DNA from: Danxiaibacter flavus
GTDB lineage: Bacteria > Bacteroidota > Bacteroidia > Chitinophagales > Chitinophagaceae
Length of the DNA: 64,000 nt
Direction of reading: 5' to 3'
NCBI RefSeq assembly: GCF_041060425.1
Contig: NZ_JAULBC010000001.1
Location: 682,001-746,000, forward strand
Below, piece by piece: positions 35,245 to 43,083 of the stretch. The stretch's first letter is position 1. Every line of letters begins with the position of its first letter. The notes beneath the pieces were generated by a model. That model saw nothing but the letters and a program-made list of their open reading frames with translations. It searched no databases and was not told where the DNA came from. The position numbers were made by a program, and so were the translations under genes.

Positions 35245-36880
35245 TTGTTTTATTGCAATATGCCAGACTTTTTTTGTTGTGTGTGATGAGCAGGATGATT
35301 TTTCCCTGTGCCGCCAGCGACTGGAAATATGTTAACAGTGCAGCTTCTGACGCTGTATCGAGCTCTTTAAATGGTTCGTCAAGAATAATCAGATCTGCAT
35401 TTTTATAAAGTGCTCTGGCAATCGTTATTCGTTGCCGTTGCCCTCCACTTAGGTTTTTACCCGAATCCGAAATGCCGGCGGTGGTTGCAGTAGCGGTGTT
35501 TTCAATTATTTGTTGCATGCCGGTTGCCGAAATAATGTGCTCGACTTTGGTTGTGGCCTCCTGTTCCTGTCCAAACGTGATATTGTTCAATATTGAATCC
35601 CTGAATATAAAAGGCTGTTGTTTTACATAGGCGATAAGATCGCCAGCCTGTTGGCGCTCCTGTGATGAAGTGTTTCTGCCGTTTATTTTTATGCTGCCTG
35701 AAGATGGGGAGAGGAAGCCTAACAACAAATGCACGGCCGTTGTTTTGCCTTTGCCCGACAGGCCATGAATGCCTGCCATGTCTCCGCTTTCAAGATACAT
35801 GTTCATGTTATTGAGAATAGGTTTGGAGCTGTATCCAAAAGAAACCTCTTTAAATTCAATGCTATTTATTTGGCCTGGTAATTGGATTGTGGCTGTTTTA
35901 ATAGCGTCAGAATTTCTTGAGGAGATCGGGTGAATGGAATATGCATATGCCTTAATTAAACCTGAGGCATTCAGTATTTTTACAATGCCAGGTATTATTT
36001 TGTATGCCGCAGCAAGAAATGCACCGAGCATAACAATTTGTACGTGCGTAGTTCCGGAAAGGAATTTGTTCAGTGCAATAAGTACAAACAGTCCGGCAAC
36101 AGCAAATACTTCCATAAATCCGGTAGGCATGGATTGAATGCTTTGTTGTTCGGCCAGGCTATAGTTCATTTTTTGTTGGTAGCGGGCAAACCGGTTTACA
36201 AAGAAGGGCTGCGCATTGTACAGATTGGCTTCAACAAAGCCCGCTAATGCCTCGTGTAAATGTTGCAACGATTTCTCACTGCTTTGCTTTACTGACAGTT
36301 TGAGGCGGCTTGCCTTTTTTTTAATGATAGAAGCACATAAAACAACCGGCGGCGCCAGTACTGCAAATAGCAATAAGAACATTGCGGGGCTGTATGTAAG
36401 TATCGCGCCAACAGTAATTATCAGCAGCAAAACCTGTCCCGTTATTTGTTGAAGGCTTCGTAAAACATAGTAAGCAAATTCAATTGGTTCCTGCGAAATT
36501 TTTCTTGAGTAAACTGCTGAGTCAGTTTGAACATAATCTGTATAATCTGATTTGAAATAGTTGGCAAGATTTTCAGCGGAAATTCGTAAGGCTACATCGT
36601 AAACAAAATGATACTGTTTTTTGAGCGTGATTGCCGTGAAAAAGTTTTTCATTACAAACAGAAGTAACAGTATAAAGACCGGTAGTAAGGATCCGTCGTT
36701 AAAATAACTATTGCCGGTAAATTGACTGGCTCCGGAATAAATGCTGGTTAACCATACCAATGCCGCCATAAATCCAACATCAGCGATGCTTAGCAGCACG
36801 TCAAAAAAAGTAATGGTAAGAAATTGCCTTTTCTCATGTGTTGTCAATGCCTGGAAAATATGTTGTGCGATGCGTTTCAC
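35231..36880 (-). CDS. ABC exporter with fused membrane and ATPase domains
   Basis: This 549-residue protein has an N-terminal six-helix ABC transmembrane domain (about 1-310). The nucleotide-binding domain has Walker A GLSGKGKTTAVHLLLG, Q-loop AYVKQQPFIF, signature NLSGGQRQRITIARAL, Walker B LIILDEPFKELD and H-loop LLITHNKKS. The fused half-transporter architecture is that of MsbA/PglK-type lipid-linked glycan or lipid flippases. It starts with GTG at 36880. Located just after the sugar-phosphate transferase gene, it is a second flippase candidate besides the Wzx-like protein at 16434. Confidence 0.93.
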   Translation of the reverse strand: MKRIAQHIFQALTTHEKRQFLTITFFDVLLSIADVGFMAALVWLTSIYSGASQFTGNSYFNDGSLLPVFILLLLFVMKNFFTAITLKKQYHFVYDVALRISAENLANYFKSDYTDYVQTDSAVYSRKISQEPIEFAYYVLRSLQQITGQVLLLIITVGAILTYSPAMFLLLFAVLAPPVVLCASIIKKKASRLKLSVKQSSEKSLQHLHEALAGFVEANLYNAQPFFVNRFARYQQKMNYSLAEQQSIQSMPTGFMEVFAVAGLFVLIALNKFLSGTTHVQIVMLGAFLAAAYKIIPGIVKILNASGLIKAYAYSIHPISSRNSDAIKTATIQLPGQINSIEFKEVSFGYSSKPILNNMNMYLESGDMAGIHGLSGKGKTTAVHLLLGFLSPSSGSIKINGRNTSSQERQQAGDLIAYVKQQPFIFRDSILNNITFGQEQEATTKVEHIISATGMQQIIENTATATTAGISDSGKNLSGGQRQRITIARALYKNADLIILDEPFKELDTASEAALLTYFQSLAAQGKIILLITHNKKSLAYCNKTIEIG

Positions 36881-36900
36881 GGATTTTACAAGGGAATTTG

Positions 36901-37590
36901 TTAACGGAAAAGATTGATGAATGTCCGAAGTATAATAGTCATATCCATTTTTAATGACCAGTGATAAATATAGTGCAGATCCATGTCCAGTCTGGCTTTA
37001 AGCATATTGGCGTCTTCTGTAAAACCATAATGTCCCAGCGATTGCGCGAGGCCCGTAATGCCAGGCTTTACATCATGCCGGAGTTTGTATGATGCAATCA
37101 GTGTTTCATTTCTCCGGTTCTCGGCTATCATATACGGGCGAGGACCCACAAAGGACATTTCACCTCTCAACACATTAAAAAACTGTGGCAGCTCATCCAA
37201 ATGTGTTTTGCGAAAGAAATTGCCAACTGATGTTATTCTTTGATCATTTTTATAAGCACCCTTTCTGTCTGCATCAGCATTTACCACCATGGTTCTGAAT
37301 TTAATGCAGTTGAAAACCTCGCCATTTTTCTTATTTCGCTTTTGCACGAAGAATACCGGACCTTTTGAATTTAGTTTGATAATACATGCAATTAAAGGAA
37401 CCAGCCATGATAATATAAATAGAACGGCTGCAGAAGATACAATGATGTCGAACGCTCGTTTCAAAAAAACATTGTATTGCTTTTGTAATGGCAATAAAGG
37501 TTTCTCAAGTACCAATAGTGCCGGTGTATCATCTGTTTTATGGAGAACCGGCTCGATTATTTCATTGTAAATTTCAACGCGACCATTCAT
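36901..37590 (-). CDS. Undecaprenyl-phosphate sugar-1-phosphate transferase (initiating enzyme)
   Basis: This 229-residue protein of the bacterial sugar transferase family has one membrane helix near residues 45-70 (FDIIVSSAAVLFILSWLVPL) and the catalytic core FVQKRNKKNGEVFNCIKFRT, THLDELPQFFNVLRGEMSFV and GPRPYMI, with R/D/E residues conserved. It moves sugar-1-phosphate from an NDP-sugar to undecaprenyl phosphate, the first step of repeat-unit assembly. A TTG at 37635 would extend the N-terminus by 15 residues; the ATG at 37590 is preferred. It resembles the shorter WecA-unrelated single-helix type (PglC-like) with an extra N-terminal tail. Confidence 0.92.
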   Translation of the reverse strand: MNGRVEIYNEIIEPVLHKTDDTPALLVLEKPLLPLQKQYNVFLKRAFDIIVSSAAVLFILSWLVPLIACIIKLNSKGPVFFVQKRNKKNGEVFNCIKFRTMVVNADADRKGAYKNDQRITSVGNFFRKTHLDELPQFFNVLRGEMSFVGPRPYMIAENRRNETLIASYKLRHDVKPGITGLAQSLGHYGFTEDANMLKARLDMDLHYIYHWSLKMDMTIILRTFINLFR

Positions 37591-37691
37591 ACCTGTAGTC
37601 TTAAAGTTTGCAGCCGTAAACACGTAGTTTGACAATACGATGCTGACCGGATAGTAATTGTAAGATGATAGAAGTAAGAAGAGTTAATGTT

Positions 37692-38264
37692 TTATCCACA
37701 CAATGCAACAGCTTCATTGCTTTTTTTTATAATTTTTTGTAGCAGTACGCGGGCCTTTGAAAGGTTGGACTTGGAGGTACCTTCTGAAATACCCAGGCGG
37801 GCCGCAATTTCCTGGTGCGTAAATCCGTCAATTACAAACATGTTAAACACTGCCCTGTAACCGGGGGGAAGCTTCCTTATTTCACCAACAAGCTCTTTGT
37901 AAAGGCATGACTGGTCCGATGTCATACTGCTTGTTTCTGCGGCCCAAACGGCATCGAAATTTCCTCCTATTTCCGGAATGAATTCATGTTTACGTAAATG
38001 ATCAATTGCCGTATTAACCATAATAGTGCGCATCCATCCCATCAGCATTCTTTCCACATGCTCGGTGTCGCTATTCGAAAATTTATCAAAGTGTCTGAAA
38101 ACTTTTACATAACCGTCATTCACAATGTCCACTGCTTTTTCATAGCGATATACATACCGGAAAACGATTTTCAAACAATAGCCATAGTATTTGTTGTATA
38201 ACAGTTTTTGATCGCGGGGATTGTTATGGATACAACCGGCTATTATTTGTTGAATATTTTCCAA
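37692..38264 (-). CDS. ECF-type RNA polymerase sigma factor
   Basis: In this 190-residue protein, region 2 contains QKLLYNKYYGYCLKIVFRYV, then EKAVDIVNDGYVKVFRHFDK, and region 4 contains LPPGYRAVFNMFVIDGFTHQ and EIAARLGISEGTSKSNLSKA. The start is TTG at 38264 (ENIQQIIAGCI). No anti-sigma gene lies beside it. Being 57 bp upstream of the frame of the initiating transferase on the same strand, it may read into the glycan genes or control them, though that is inferred from position only. Confidence 0.9.
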   Translation of the reverse strand: MENIQQIIAGCIHNNPRDQKLLYNKYYGYCLKIVFRYVYRYEKAVDIVNDGYVKVFRHFDKFSNSDTEHVERMLMGWMRTIMVNTAIDHLRKHEFIPEIGGNFDAVWAAETSSMTSDQSCLYKELVGEIRKLPPGYRAVFNMFVIDGFTHQEIAARLGISEGTSKSNLSKARVLLQKIIKKSNEAVALCG

Positions 38265-38469
38265 CGGACACTCGTATTTATACCCAATGAATACGATGAG
38301 TTTAAAAAATGGTTGCCTGTTTGTAGAATAATTTTATGCAGTTTATGCATAGTATTTTTCTGTCGGTTGCGTCATAAATCCGACATAGTTAGATGACTAC
38401 TTCTTTTGCCATTCGGATAATTATTATTTCTCTTAATAATTGATTAAATTAGTCACACAAAATTGCACC

Positions 38470-39489
38470 GTGAGATCCGTCCGCTTCCGGTATATTATTC
38501 TTTTAATCCTCGTATTTGTTGTGTGTGTAGTTGTGTATAAACTATCCACCCGGAACGCACAAAAAAAACTATATAGCTCCGCTTTTGATTCAGTTAAATC
38601 TTCTGCAAGCGGTATTCACTGGCACGCGCCGGATACAAGTCTGATACCGGATACAGAAGACGGAAAGATGATAAAGTATGGCCGAGAGCTGATTTTAAAT
38701 ACAGCTTATTATCTCGGTCCGAAAGGAAAGGTTGCGAAAGTATCCAACGGCATGAACTGCCAGAACTGTCATATTGATGCGGGCACAAAACCTTTTGGAA
38801 ATTGTTTCTCAGCAGTGGCTTCTGTTTACCCGGTATTCAGACCCAGAAGCGGCATTGTAGAATCAATTGAATATCGTGTGAACGACTGCATGCAAAGGAG
38901 TCTTAACGGAACAACGATCGATACAACAAGCAGAGAAATGAAAGCCATGGTGGCTTACTTAAAATGGGTGGGAAAGGATGTTCCCAGGGGCGTGAAACCT
39001 GCAGGTGCCAATATTGAAGAGCTTGCTTTTTTAGACAGGCCGGCTGACGTAGCCAAAGGTAAGATTGTGTACACGGCGCAGTGTGTCCGCTGTCATGGAA
39101 CTAACGGACAGGGGCTTGTGTCGGCAGATTCCGCAGGATATGTATATCCTCCTTTATGGGGAGTACACAGCTACAATACCGGTGCCGGGTTGTATCGCTT
39201 AAGCAGGTTCGCCGGTTATGTAAAAAATAATATGCCTTTTGGTACAAGTCATGAGAAGCCGGTCCTCACGAATGAAGAAGCCTGGGATGTTGCTGCTTAT
39301 GTCAACTCTCAGTCAAGGCCACAAAGATCTTTTCCCAAAGACTGGCCAAACCTTAAGCTAAAAGCTATTGACCAGCCTTTCGGTCCTTATGCAGATTCGT
39401 TCTCGCAACAACAACACAAATACGGACCATTTGGGCCGATAAAGCGTGCGAGAGAGAAAGCTAATGCTACAGCTACCGCCGTGAAGTAG
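38470..39489 (+). CDS. tsdA: TsdA-like dihaem c-type cytochrome (thiosulfate dehydrogenase family)
   Basis: This 339-residue protein from a GTG start has one N-terminal membrane helix (YIILLILVFVVCVVVY). The first haem motif is C97-x2-C100-H101 in GMNCQNCHIDAGTKPFG and the second is C205-x2-C208-H209 in CVRCHGTNGQG. Between them VNDCMQRSLNG (C140) and SREMKAMVAYLKWVGKDVP match TsdA, where this Cys is the unusual distal haem ligand; NNMPFG with EEAWDVAAYVNSQ completes the second haem domain. TsdA oxidises thiosulfate to tetrathionate or the reverse in the periplasm. A TTG at 38440 would add ten residues. Two exported DsrE-like genes follow. Confidence 0.85.
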   Translation: MRSVRFRYIILLILVFVVCVVVYKLSTRNAQKKLYSSAFDSVKSSASGIHWHAPDTSLIPDTEDGKMIKYGRELILNTAYYLGPKGKVAKVSNGMNCQNCHIDAGTKPFGNCFSAVASVYPVFRPRSGIVESIEYRVNDCMQRSLNGTTIDTTSREMKAMVAYLKWVGKDVPRGVKPAGANIEELAFLDRPADVAKGKIVYTAQCVRCHGTNGQGLVSADSAGYVYPPLWGVHSYNTGAGLYRLSRFAGYVKNNMPFGTSHEKPVLTNEEAWDVAAYVNSQSRPQRSFPKDWPNLKLKAIDQPFGPYADSFSQQQHKYGPFGPIKRAREKANATATAVK

Positions 39490-39518
39490 CTGGTAATATT
39501 CAATATTTTTTATTTCCA

Positions 39519-40211
39519 CTAGCCTGCGAAGCAATAAGCGCATCCGTGTTCCTGAGCGCGGCCTACAGCCCATACGCCAGATGGCACAACCTGTATGTTG
39601 GGTAATACACCTGCAGTCCATTCTTTTTTAATAGCGACGGCATCGCCATTCATTCCCATCGCTGCCATGCCGCTGTAAACAGTAAGTGCCATATCGCATA
39701 CGCAGAACATAACACCACTTTTCTGCAGGTCTTCAATACCGATTTGGATTTCACCAACGCCCGGTATTTTATCTGCAGGTCTTTGTAAAAAAGGATTGGA
39801 TGTAGCAGCTGCTTTTGTTTGAGGGTCTTCTACCTTAAACATTTCACCGAATTTGTATTTCTGCCACAAATCGTTATTCATTGCGTAACCGATTGCCGAA
39901 TGACGCAACACTACAACTGCCGAGCACATGTTTTCCGGCGTGCCGGTGGCAGCGTTCGTTACCAGGTAAACTTTAGTCCATGCGAAAGGAAAAATTTCGT
40001 GTGGCTGTGTTACATCAAATACAATACGATGTTTGCCCTTTATGGTGTTGAACCAGGCATCAGCGTCTGCAGGACTGCCTGCTATCCCGGTTTCGGCATT
40101 CAGTTGAAACGGATTAACAAGAGAAGCCATTCCTAATGTGGCAGCTCCTGTTGCAATAGAACCAATAAATGCACGGCGGGGCGTTTTTGAAGAGGTACTT
40201 TGGTTAGACAT
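39519..40211 (-). CDS. Tat-exported DsrE/DsrF-like sulfur-handling protein
   Basis: This 230-residue protein starts with a twin-arginine signal (TPRRAFIGSIATGAATLGMA, R12-R13). The mature domain has the DsrE-like alternating pattern (KHRIVFDVTQPHE, AVVVLRHSAIGYAM, GVMFCVCDMAL, TAGVLPNIQVVPSGVWAVGR), with Cys in the position where family members carry sulfur-transfer cysteines (C170 and C172). It ends in EHGCAYCFAG, a CxxC pair (C224, C227) right at the C-terminus. The start at 40211 was chosen over 40244 because it places the signal at the N-terminus. It is convergent with the tsdA-like gene 30 bp away. Confidence 0.8.
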   Translation of the reverse strand: MSNQSTSSKTPRRAFIGSIATGAATLGMASLVNPFQLNAETGIAGSPADADAWFNTIKGKHRIVFDVTQPHEIFPFAWTKVYLVTNAATGTPENMCSAVVVLRHSAIGYAMNNDLWQKYKFGEMFKVEDPQTKAAATSNPFLQRPADKIPGVGEIQIGIEDLQKSGVMFCVCDMALTVYSGMAAMGMNGDAVAIKKEWTAGVLPNIQVVPSGVWAVGRAQEHGCAYCFAG

Positions 40212-40417
40212 ATGTGCTTTTTTTAGTGAGAGATATTTTGGCAAGAGTCAACAAAAAGTAATAAAAAATAATGATTCTTAAAAGCAAAATGAAATCTATT
40301 TATCATTAGGTGAAAAGTTTAGAAAATGAATGTCTCATAGTCTTAGGGCCAATTTTTCCGTGATTGCAGACGAGGTGATACCTATAAAAAATTGTTTGTT
40401 CCGATCAGAAGACGGAA

Positions 40418-40448
40418 TTGATAATCAACGGCATATTTTGTATATTTT
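40418..40448 (+). promoter_or_regulatory. Candidate promoter for the secreted DsrE-like gene
   Basis: TTG (40418-40420) is followed after 20 nt by TATATTTT (40441-40448), close to the TAnnTTTG consensus, 22 bp before the ATG at 40471. Its position argues for that start over the longer frame from 40330. Confidence 0.45.
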
Positions 40449-40470
40449 ATGTCTGTTAAAGTCTTCAGCT

Positions 40471-40887
40471 ATGAAATATTACCTTGTATTATTTGTAGTT
40501 GCCCTGTTGTCAATACAAATCGCAGTTGCTCAGTCCCGTCCGTACAACGTGGTATTCGACCTTACAACAAAAGATTCTGTTAGCCAACAGTCTGTAATTC
40601 GCTGGATAAATTTGATTTCAAAAAACAATGCCGACGCAAAACTCGAAGTAGTGATGTATGGTCAGGGGTTGGATCTTGTTACGAAAGGAAAATCAATTGT
40701 AGCCGATGATGTTACAAAGCTGGCTCAAAACAAGAATGTATCTTTTGCAGTTTGTGATATTGCCATGAAGCATCAGAATGTTGACAAAAGCCAGTTATTA
40801 CCGGGAGTTACAACGGTTCCTGATGGAATTTATGAGATCATTACCAAACAAGGCGAAGGGTGGGGTTATATAAAAGTTACGCACTAA
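40471..40887 (+). CDS. Secreted DsrE/DsrF-like protein
   Basis: This 138-residue protein has a signal peptide (YYLVLFVVALLSIQIAVAQ) and a DsrE fold: PYNVVFDLTTKDS, KLEVVMYGQGLDLVTKGKS, then NVSFAVCDIAMKH with the family Cys (C95), then LPGVTTVPDGIYEIITKQGE. It aligns by eye with the second half of the Tat-exported DsrE protein at 39519, sharing CD-A near the Cys and V-PSG/PDG-V/I-W/Y. It probably binds or relays sulfane sulfur outside the cytoplasm. It is divergent from the Tat protein gene. Confidence 0.82.
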   Translation: MKYYLVLFVVALLSIQIAVAQSRPYNVVFDLTTKDSVSQQSVIRWINLISKNNADAKLEVVMYGQGLDLVTKGKSIVADDVTKLAQNKNVSFAVCDIAMKHQNVDKSQLLPGVTTVPDGIYEIITKQGEGWGYIKVTH

Positions 40888-40940
40888 CAGCTTTTCTGCG
40901 TTTGCGGGATAAAAACTTCCAGGTGTAGTCTATAAGAATA

Positions 40941-40976
40941 ACCCAAAACTTGCACCGCTGGTGCAAGAAATTGGGT
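40941..40976 (+). repeat. Compound hairpin downstream of the DsrE-like gene
   Basis: CTTGCACC (40949-40956) pairs exactly with GGTGCAAG (40960-40967) with a GCT loop, and the flanking ACCCAA/TTGGGT (40941-40946 and 40971-40976) extends the structure after an internal A-rich bulge. It lacks a T-run, so it is more likely an mRNA 3' structure or repeat than a terminator. Confidence 0.55.
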
Positions 40977-41113
40977 CGGGCCAATAATGTGCTCATTATG
41001 GAAAAATGTAAAGACAAGAGAATTTCGTTTCCAAATGAATAAATAAATTGATAACTGGATTATTCGCAGGGGGATGTTATTTTGTAATGGTTTTGAAATG
41101 ATCGCATCATCAA

Positions 41114-41142
41114 AAAAGGATTACAAACATTGTAATCCTTTT
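41114..41142. terminator. Strong bidirectional terminator
   Basis: A perfect 13-bp stem AAAAGGATTACAA/TTGTAATCCTTTT (41114-41126 and 41130-41142) with a 3-nt loop carries an A-run on one side and a T-run on the other. It separates the convergent DsrE-like and SnoaL-like genes. Confidence 0.85.
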
Positions 41143-41171
41143 GCCAATCCGAGGACTCGTATGCTTTGTCC

Positions 41172-41552
41172 TCAATAAAAAAATTGCTCTGAAATTATTT
41201 TTCCGTCTTTCACTTCATATAACATAATCTGGTCAATTCTAACTCTGCCAAAACCGTTGACGTCGATGTCCGTCGTTCTCCCTACCGCAAAGTGATTGCC
41301 GGTTACAATCGGGCCTGAAGTTTTAAGTTCATGTGCTGCTGTAACATGCTTTAAAAACTCCTCGCCCTTTGCACGTATTGCAGTTTTACCCTCGGCATTT
41401 TTGAAATAGGGAGATGCTGGCGGCTCAATGCTTTTTGCATCATCAGCAAAAAGTTCATCCTGTATCTCAAACCATTTTTCCTGCTGCGCAAGTTCATTGA
41501 ACCGATCGGCAACCTCTTGCGTTGTTTGTATGATGTTTAATGTGTCGTTCAC
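41172..41552 (-). CDS. SnoaL-like (NTF2 fold) protein
   Basis: This 126-residue protein has the cone-fold pattern: an N-terminal helix (QTTQEVADRFNELAQQEKWF), DDAKSIEPPASPYF, KTAIRAKGEEFL, and strands GNHFAVGRTTDIDVNGFG and MLYEVKDGKIISEQFFY. It was recognised as the SnoaL/ketosteroid-isomerase-like superfamily, whose members act on varied small molecules; no function can be given. It starts with GTG at 41552, 35 bp after the SRPBCC gene stop, probably in one operon with the two SRPBCC genes. Confidence 0.82.
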   Translation of the reverse strand: MNDTLNIIQTTQEVADRFNELAQQEKWFEIQDELFADDAKSIEPPASPYFKNAEGKTAIRAKGEEFLKHVTAAHELKTSGPIVTGNHFAVGRTTDIDVNGFGRVRIDQIMLYEVKDGKIISEQFFY

Positions 41553-41587
41553 AGTGTTTTTATTTTTTAATTTTAACTTTTGAATTG

Positions 41588-42082
41588 CTAGTTTCCGCCA
41601 TTCATTCTTGCATCAATTTCTCTTTGAAATTTATTCGCCTCTTTTTTGTTGGGCTCGCCTTTGCCGGTGGTAACCAGCTTGTAAAGGCTGTTTCTGATAT
41701 AGTTGGTCCAGCTGTCTTTACATACGTCAAAACACTCATATTCCGGAACCAGGCCCTGGTGTGTAAAGCGGAGTTCTGTTTTATTGTCTTTTTCAGAAAT
41801 GTCGAAAATTACATAGGTATCCGTCCATTCGCTTTTGTCTTCCGTAAAGTTGAAATAGTTCTCTAAAACATGCCATACTACTTTCTTGCCAGGTACTACT
41901 TCTGTTAATTTTATGCGACAGCTATGAACATCTTTATAATGATAGTCGAACTCGTCATTGAGTTTTTCAGTGCCGCCTTCAATTTCTTCAGACCACCAAC
42001 CGCGAACATTGGTGACTGCTTTGAAAACTACTTCCGGAGATTGATCTACCACAATTGAGGTAGTAAAACTTTGGTTGTCCAT
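41588..42082 (-). CDS. SRPBCC (AHSA1/START-like) domain protein
   Basis: This 164-residue protein begins SFTTSIVVDQSPEVVFKAVT and continues NVRGWWSEEIEGGTEKLNDE and VWHVLENYFNFTEDKSEW, ending with TELRFTHQGLVPEYEC and a DSWTNYIRNSLYKLVTTG helix. This is the Bet v1-like AHSA1 pattern. An in-frame extension from 42199 was rejected because it lacks family residues. It is a close paralogue of the next gene upstream (42209-42673), a tandem duplication. Ligand unknown. Confidence 0.87.
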   Translation of the reverse strand: MDNQSFTTSIVVDQSPEVVFKAVTNVRGWWSEEIEGGTEKLNDEFDYHYKDVHSCRIKLTEVVPGKKVVWHVLENYFNFTEDKSEWTDTYVIFDISEKDNKTELRFTHQGLVPEYECFDVCKDSWTNYIRNSLYKLVTTGKGEPNKKEANKFQREIDARMNGGN

Positions 42083-42208
42083 AACCCTTTGTTTTTGTTT
42101 GTTAATTGTTAATAGTTGTTGGCTGCGATGCTTGTGTTCAGCGCATTTAAGTGAGTGGTCAAAAGTCACATGCACCGGGCAGAGATAGATATGGAACAAG
42201 CGCTGATT

Positions 42209-42673
42209 TTAATTGCTCTCAACTGCAGCTTTAACTTTGTAAGGCTGACCTTTTCCTGTCGTGATGAAGCTGTACAAACTATTGGATATATAATCCTGCC
42301 AGGCGTTAGAGCAATCAGTGTAGCATTGAATTTTAGGAGCAAGCCCGATATGTGTAAAACGCACCTCCGTTTGGTTTTCCTTTTTTGTAATGTCGAAGCT
42401 TATTTTTGTTCCGTTCCATTCCTGCTTGTCCTGCAAAAAATTAAGTTGACTGTCTGTTATAAGCCATACAATTTTAGATGAAGGAACAGACTCAATTAAT
42501 TTTTGTTTGGAATAATGTATGTCAGCAAAGCGGACTGCAAATTCATCATTCAACTTTTCTGAATTGCCTTCAATCTCATCTATCCACCATCCTCTTACAT
42601 TATTGATAGCATTGAAGACTTCTTCCGGAGTTTTATCTACGAGGAAGTTAACTGTAAAATCTTGTGTAGCCAT
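42209..42673 (-). CDS. SRPBCC (AHSA1/START-like) domain protein, paralogue
   Basis: This 154-residue protein begins DFTVNFLVDKTPEEVFNAIN and has NVRGWWIDEIEGNSEKLNDE, the same block as its neighbour, followed by QTEVRFTHIGLAPKIQCY and WQDYISNSLYSFITTGKGQP. The two proteins share the GWW and RFTH cores and the same length, so they are tandem copies. It is the first gene of the three-gene minus unit, facing the SDR remnant and the GlxA-type regulator. Confidence 0.87.
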   Translation of the reverse strand: MATQDFTVNFLVDKTPEEVFNAINNVRGWWIDEIEGNSEKLNDEFAVRFADIHYSKQKLIESVPSSKIVWLITDSQLNFLQDKQEWNGTKISFDITKKENQTEVRFTHIGLAPKIQCYTDCSNAWQDYISNSLYSFITTGKGQPYKVKAAVESN

Positions 42674-42781
42674 TGTTATGTGTTTTTGATTGTGAAAATT
42701 GCTTGGTAAAAGTATTGTCTAAATATGGCTTGAACAGGGTGGGTATTGGACTTTGTTGCGGGGCAATCTGGCCAGATTGTT

Positions 42782-42943
42782 TTAGTATTCAAATTGTATC
42801 TGACAGCAGATGTCGCATCCGGCTTTGAAAGGTCGGCCGGAAAGAAAAATATTCGCACCTTCCTTTATAAAGGCCTTGACAGTGGGGCTGTCCACGGTGT
42901 TATCGCCGTAAATAAGGCCTGCTTTGTTTTCGGGCTTTTGCAT
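42782..42943 (-). pseudogene. N-terminal remnant of a short-chain dehydrogenase
   Basis: A 53-codon frame from an ATG at 42943 reads NKAGLIYGDNTVDSPTVKAF, then IKEGANIFLSGRPF, then unrelated residues and a stop. The pattern matches the first strand, glycine loop and second strand of SDR enzymes (KxALIYGGNGxIG...KAFAREGAKVFLAGR), with the glycine loop partly altered. About 200 residues of the usual SDR are missing. The surrounding 410-bp gap (42674-43083) shows no other gene. Confidence 0.6.
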
Positions 42944-43038
42944 TTGTTTTTAGTTTTTGGTAAGTTTTTGTGTTACGGATTTCAAAGCTATTGTCTTGGC
43001 CCCAAAAAAGTCGGGTGTGAAATAGACTTTCTGTTGGG

Positions 43039-43069
43039 TTGATTTGGCCATTGCTTTTTTATACATTTA
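43039..43069 (+). promoter_or_regulatory. Candidate promoter for the GlxA-type regulator
   Basis: TTG at 43039-43041, a 20-nt spacer and TACATTTA at 43062-43069 fit the Bacteroidota promoter pattern; the ATG follows at 43084. Confidence 0.4.
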
Positions 43070-43083
43070 GGTAAATTTTACTT

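Noticed and set aside
42746..43042. Plus-strand 98-codon frame upstream of the GlxA-type regulator
   Set aside because: It is the reverse shadow of the SDR remnant, which shows SDR-like residues on the other strand.
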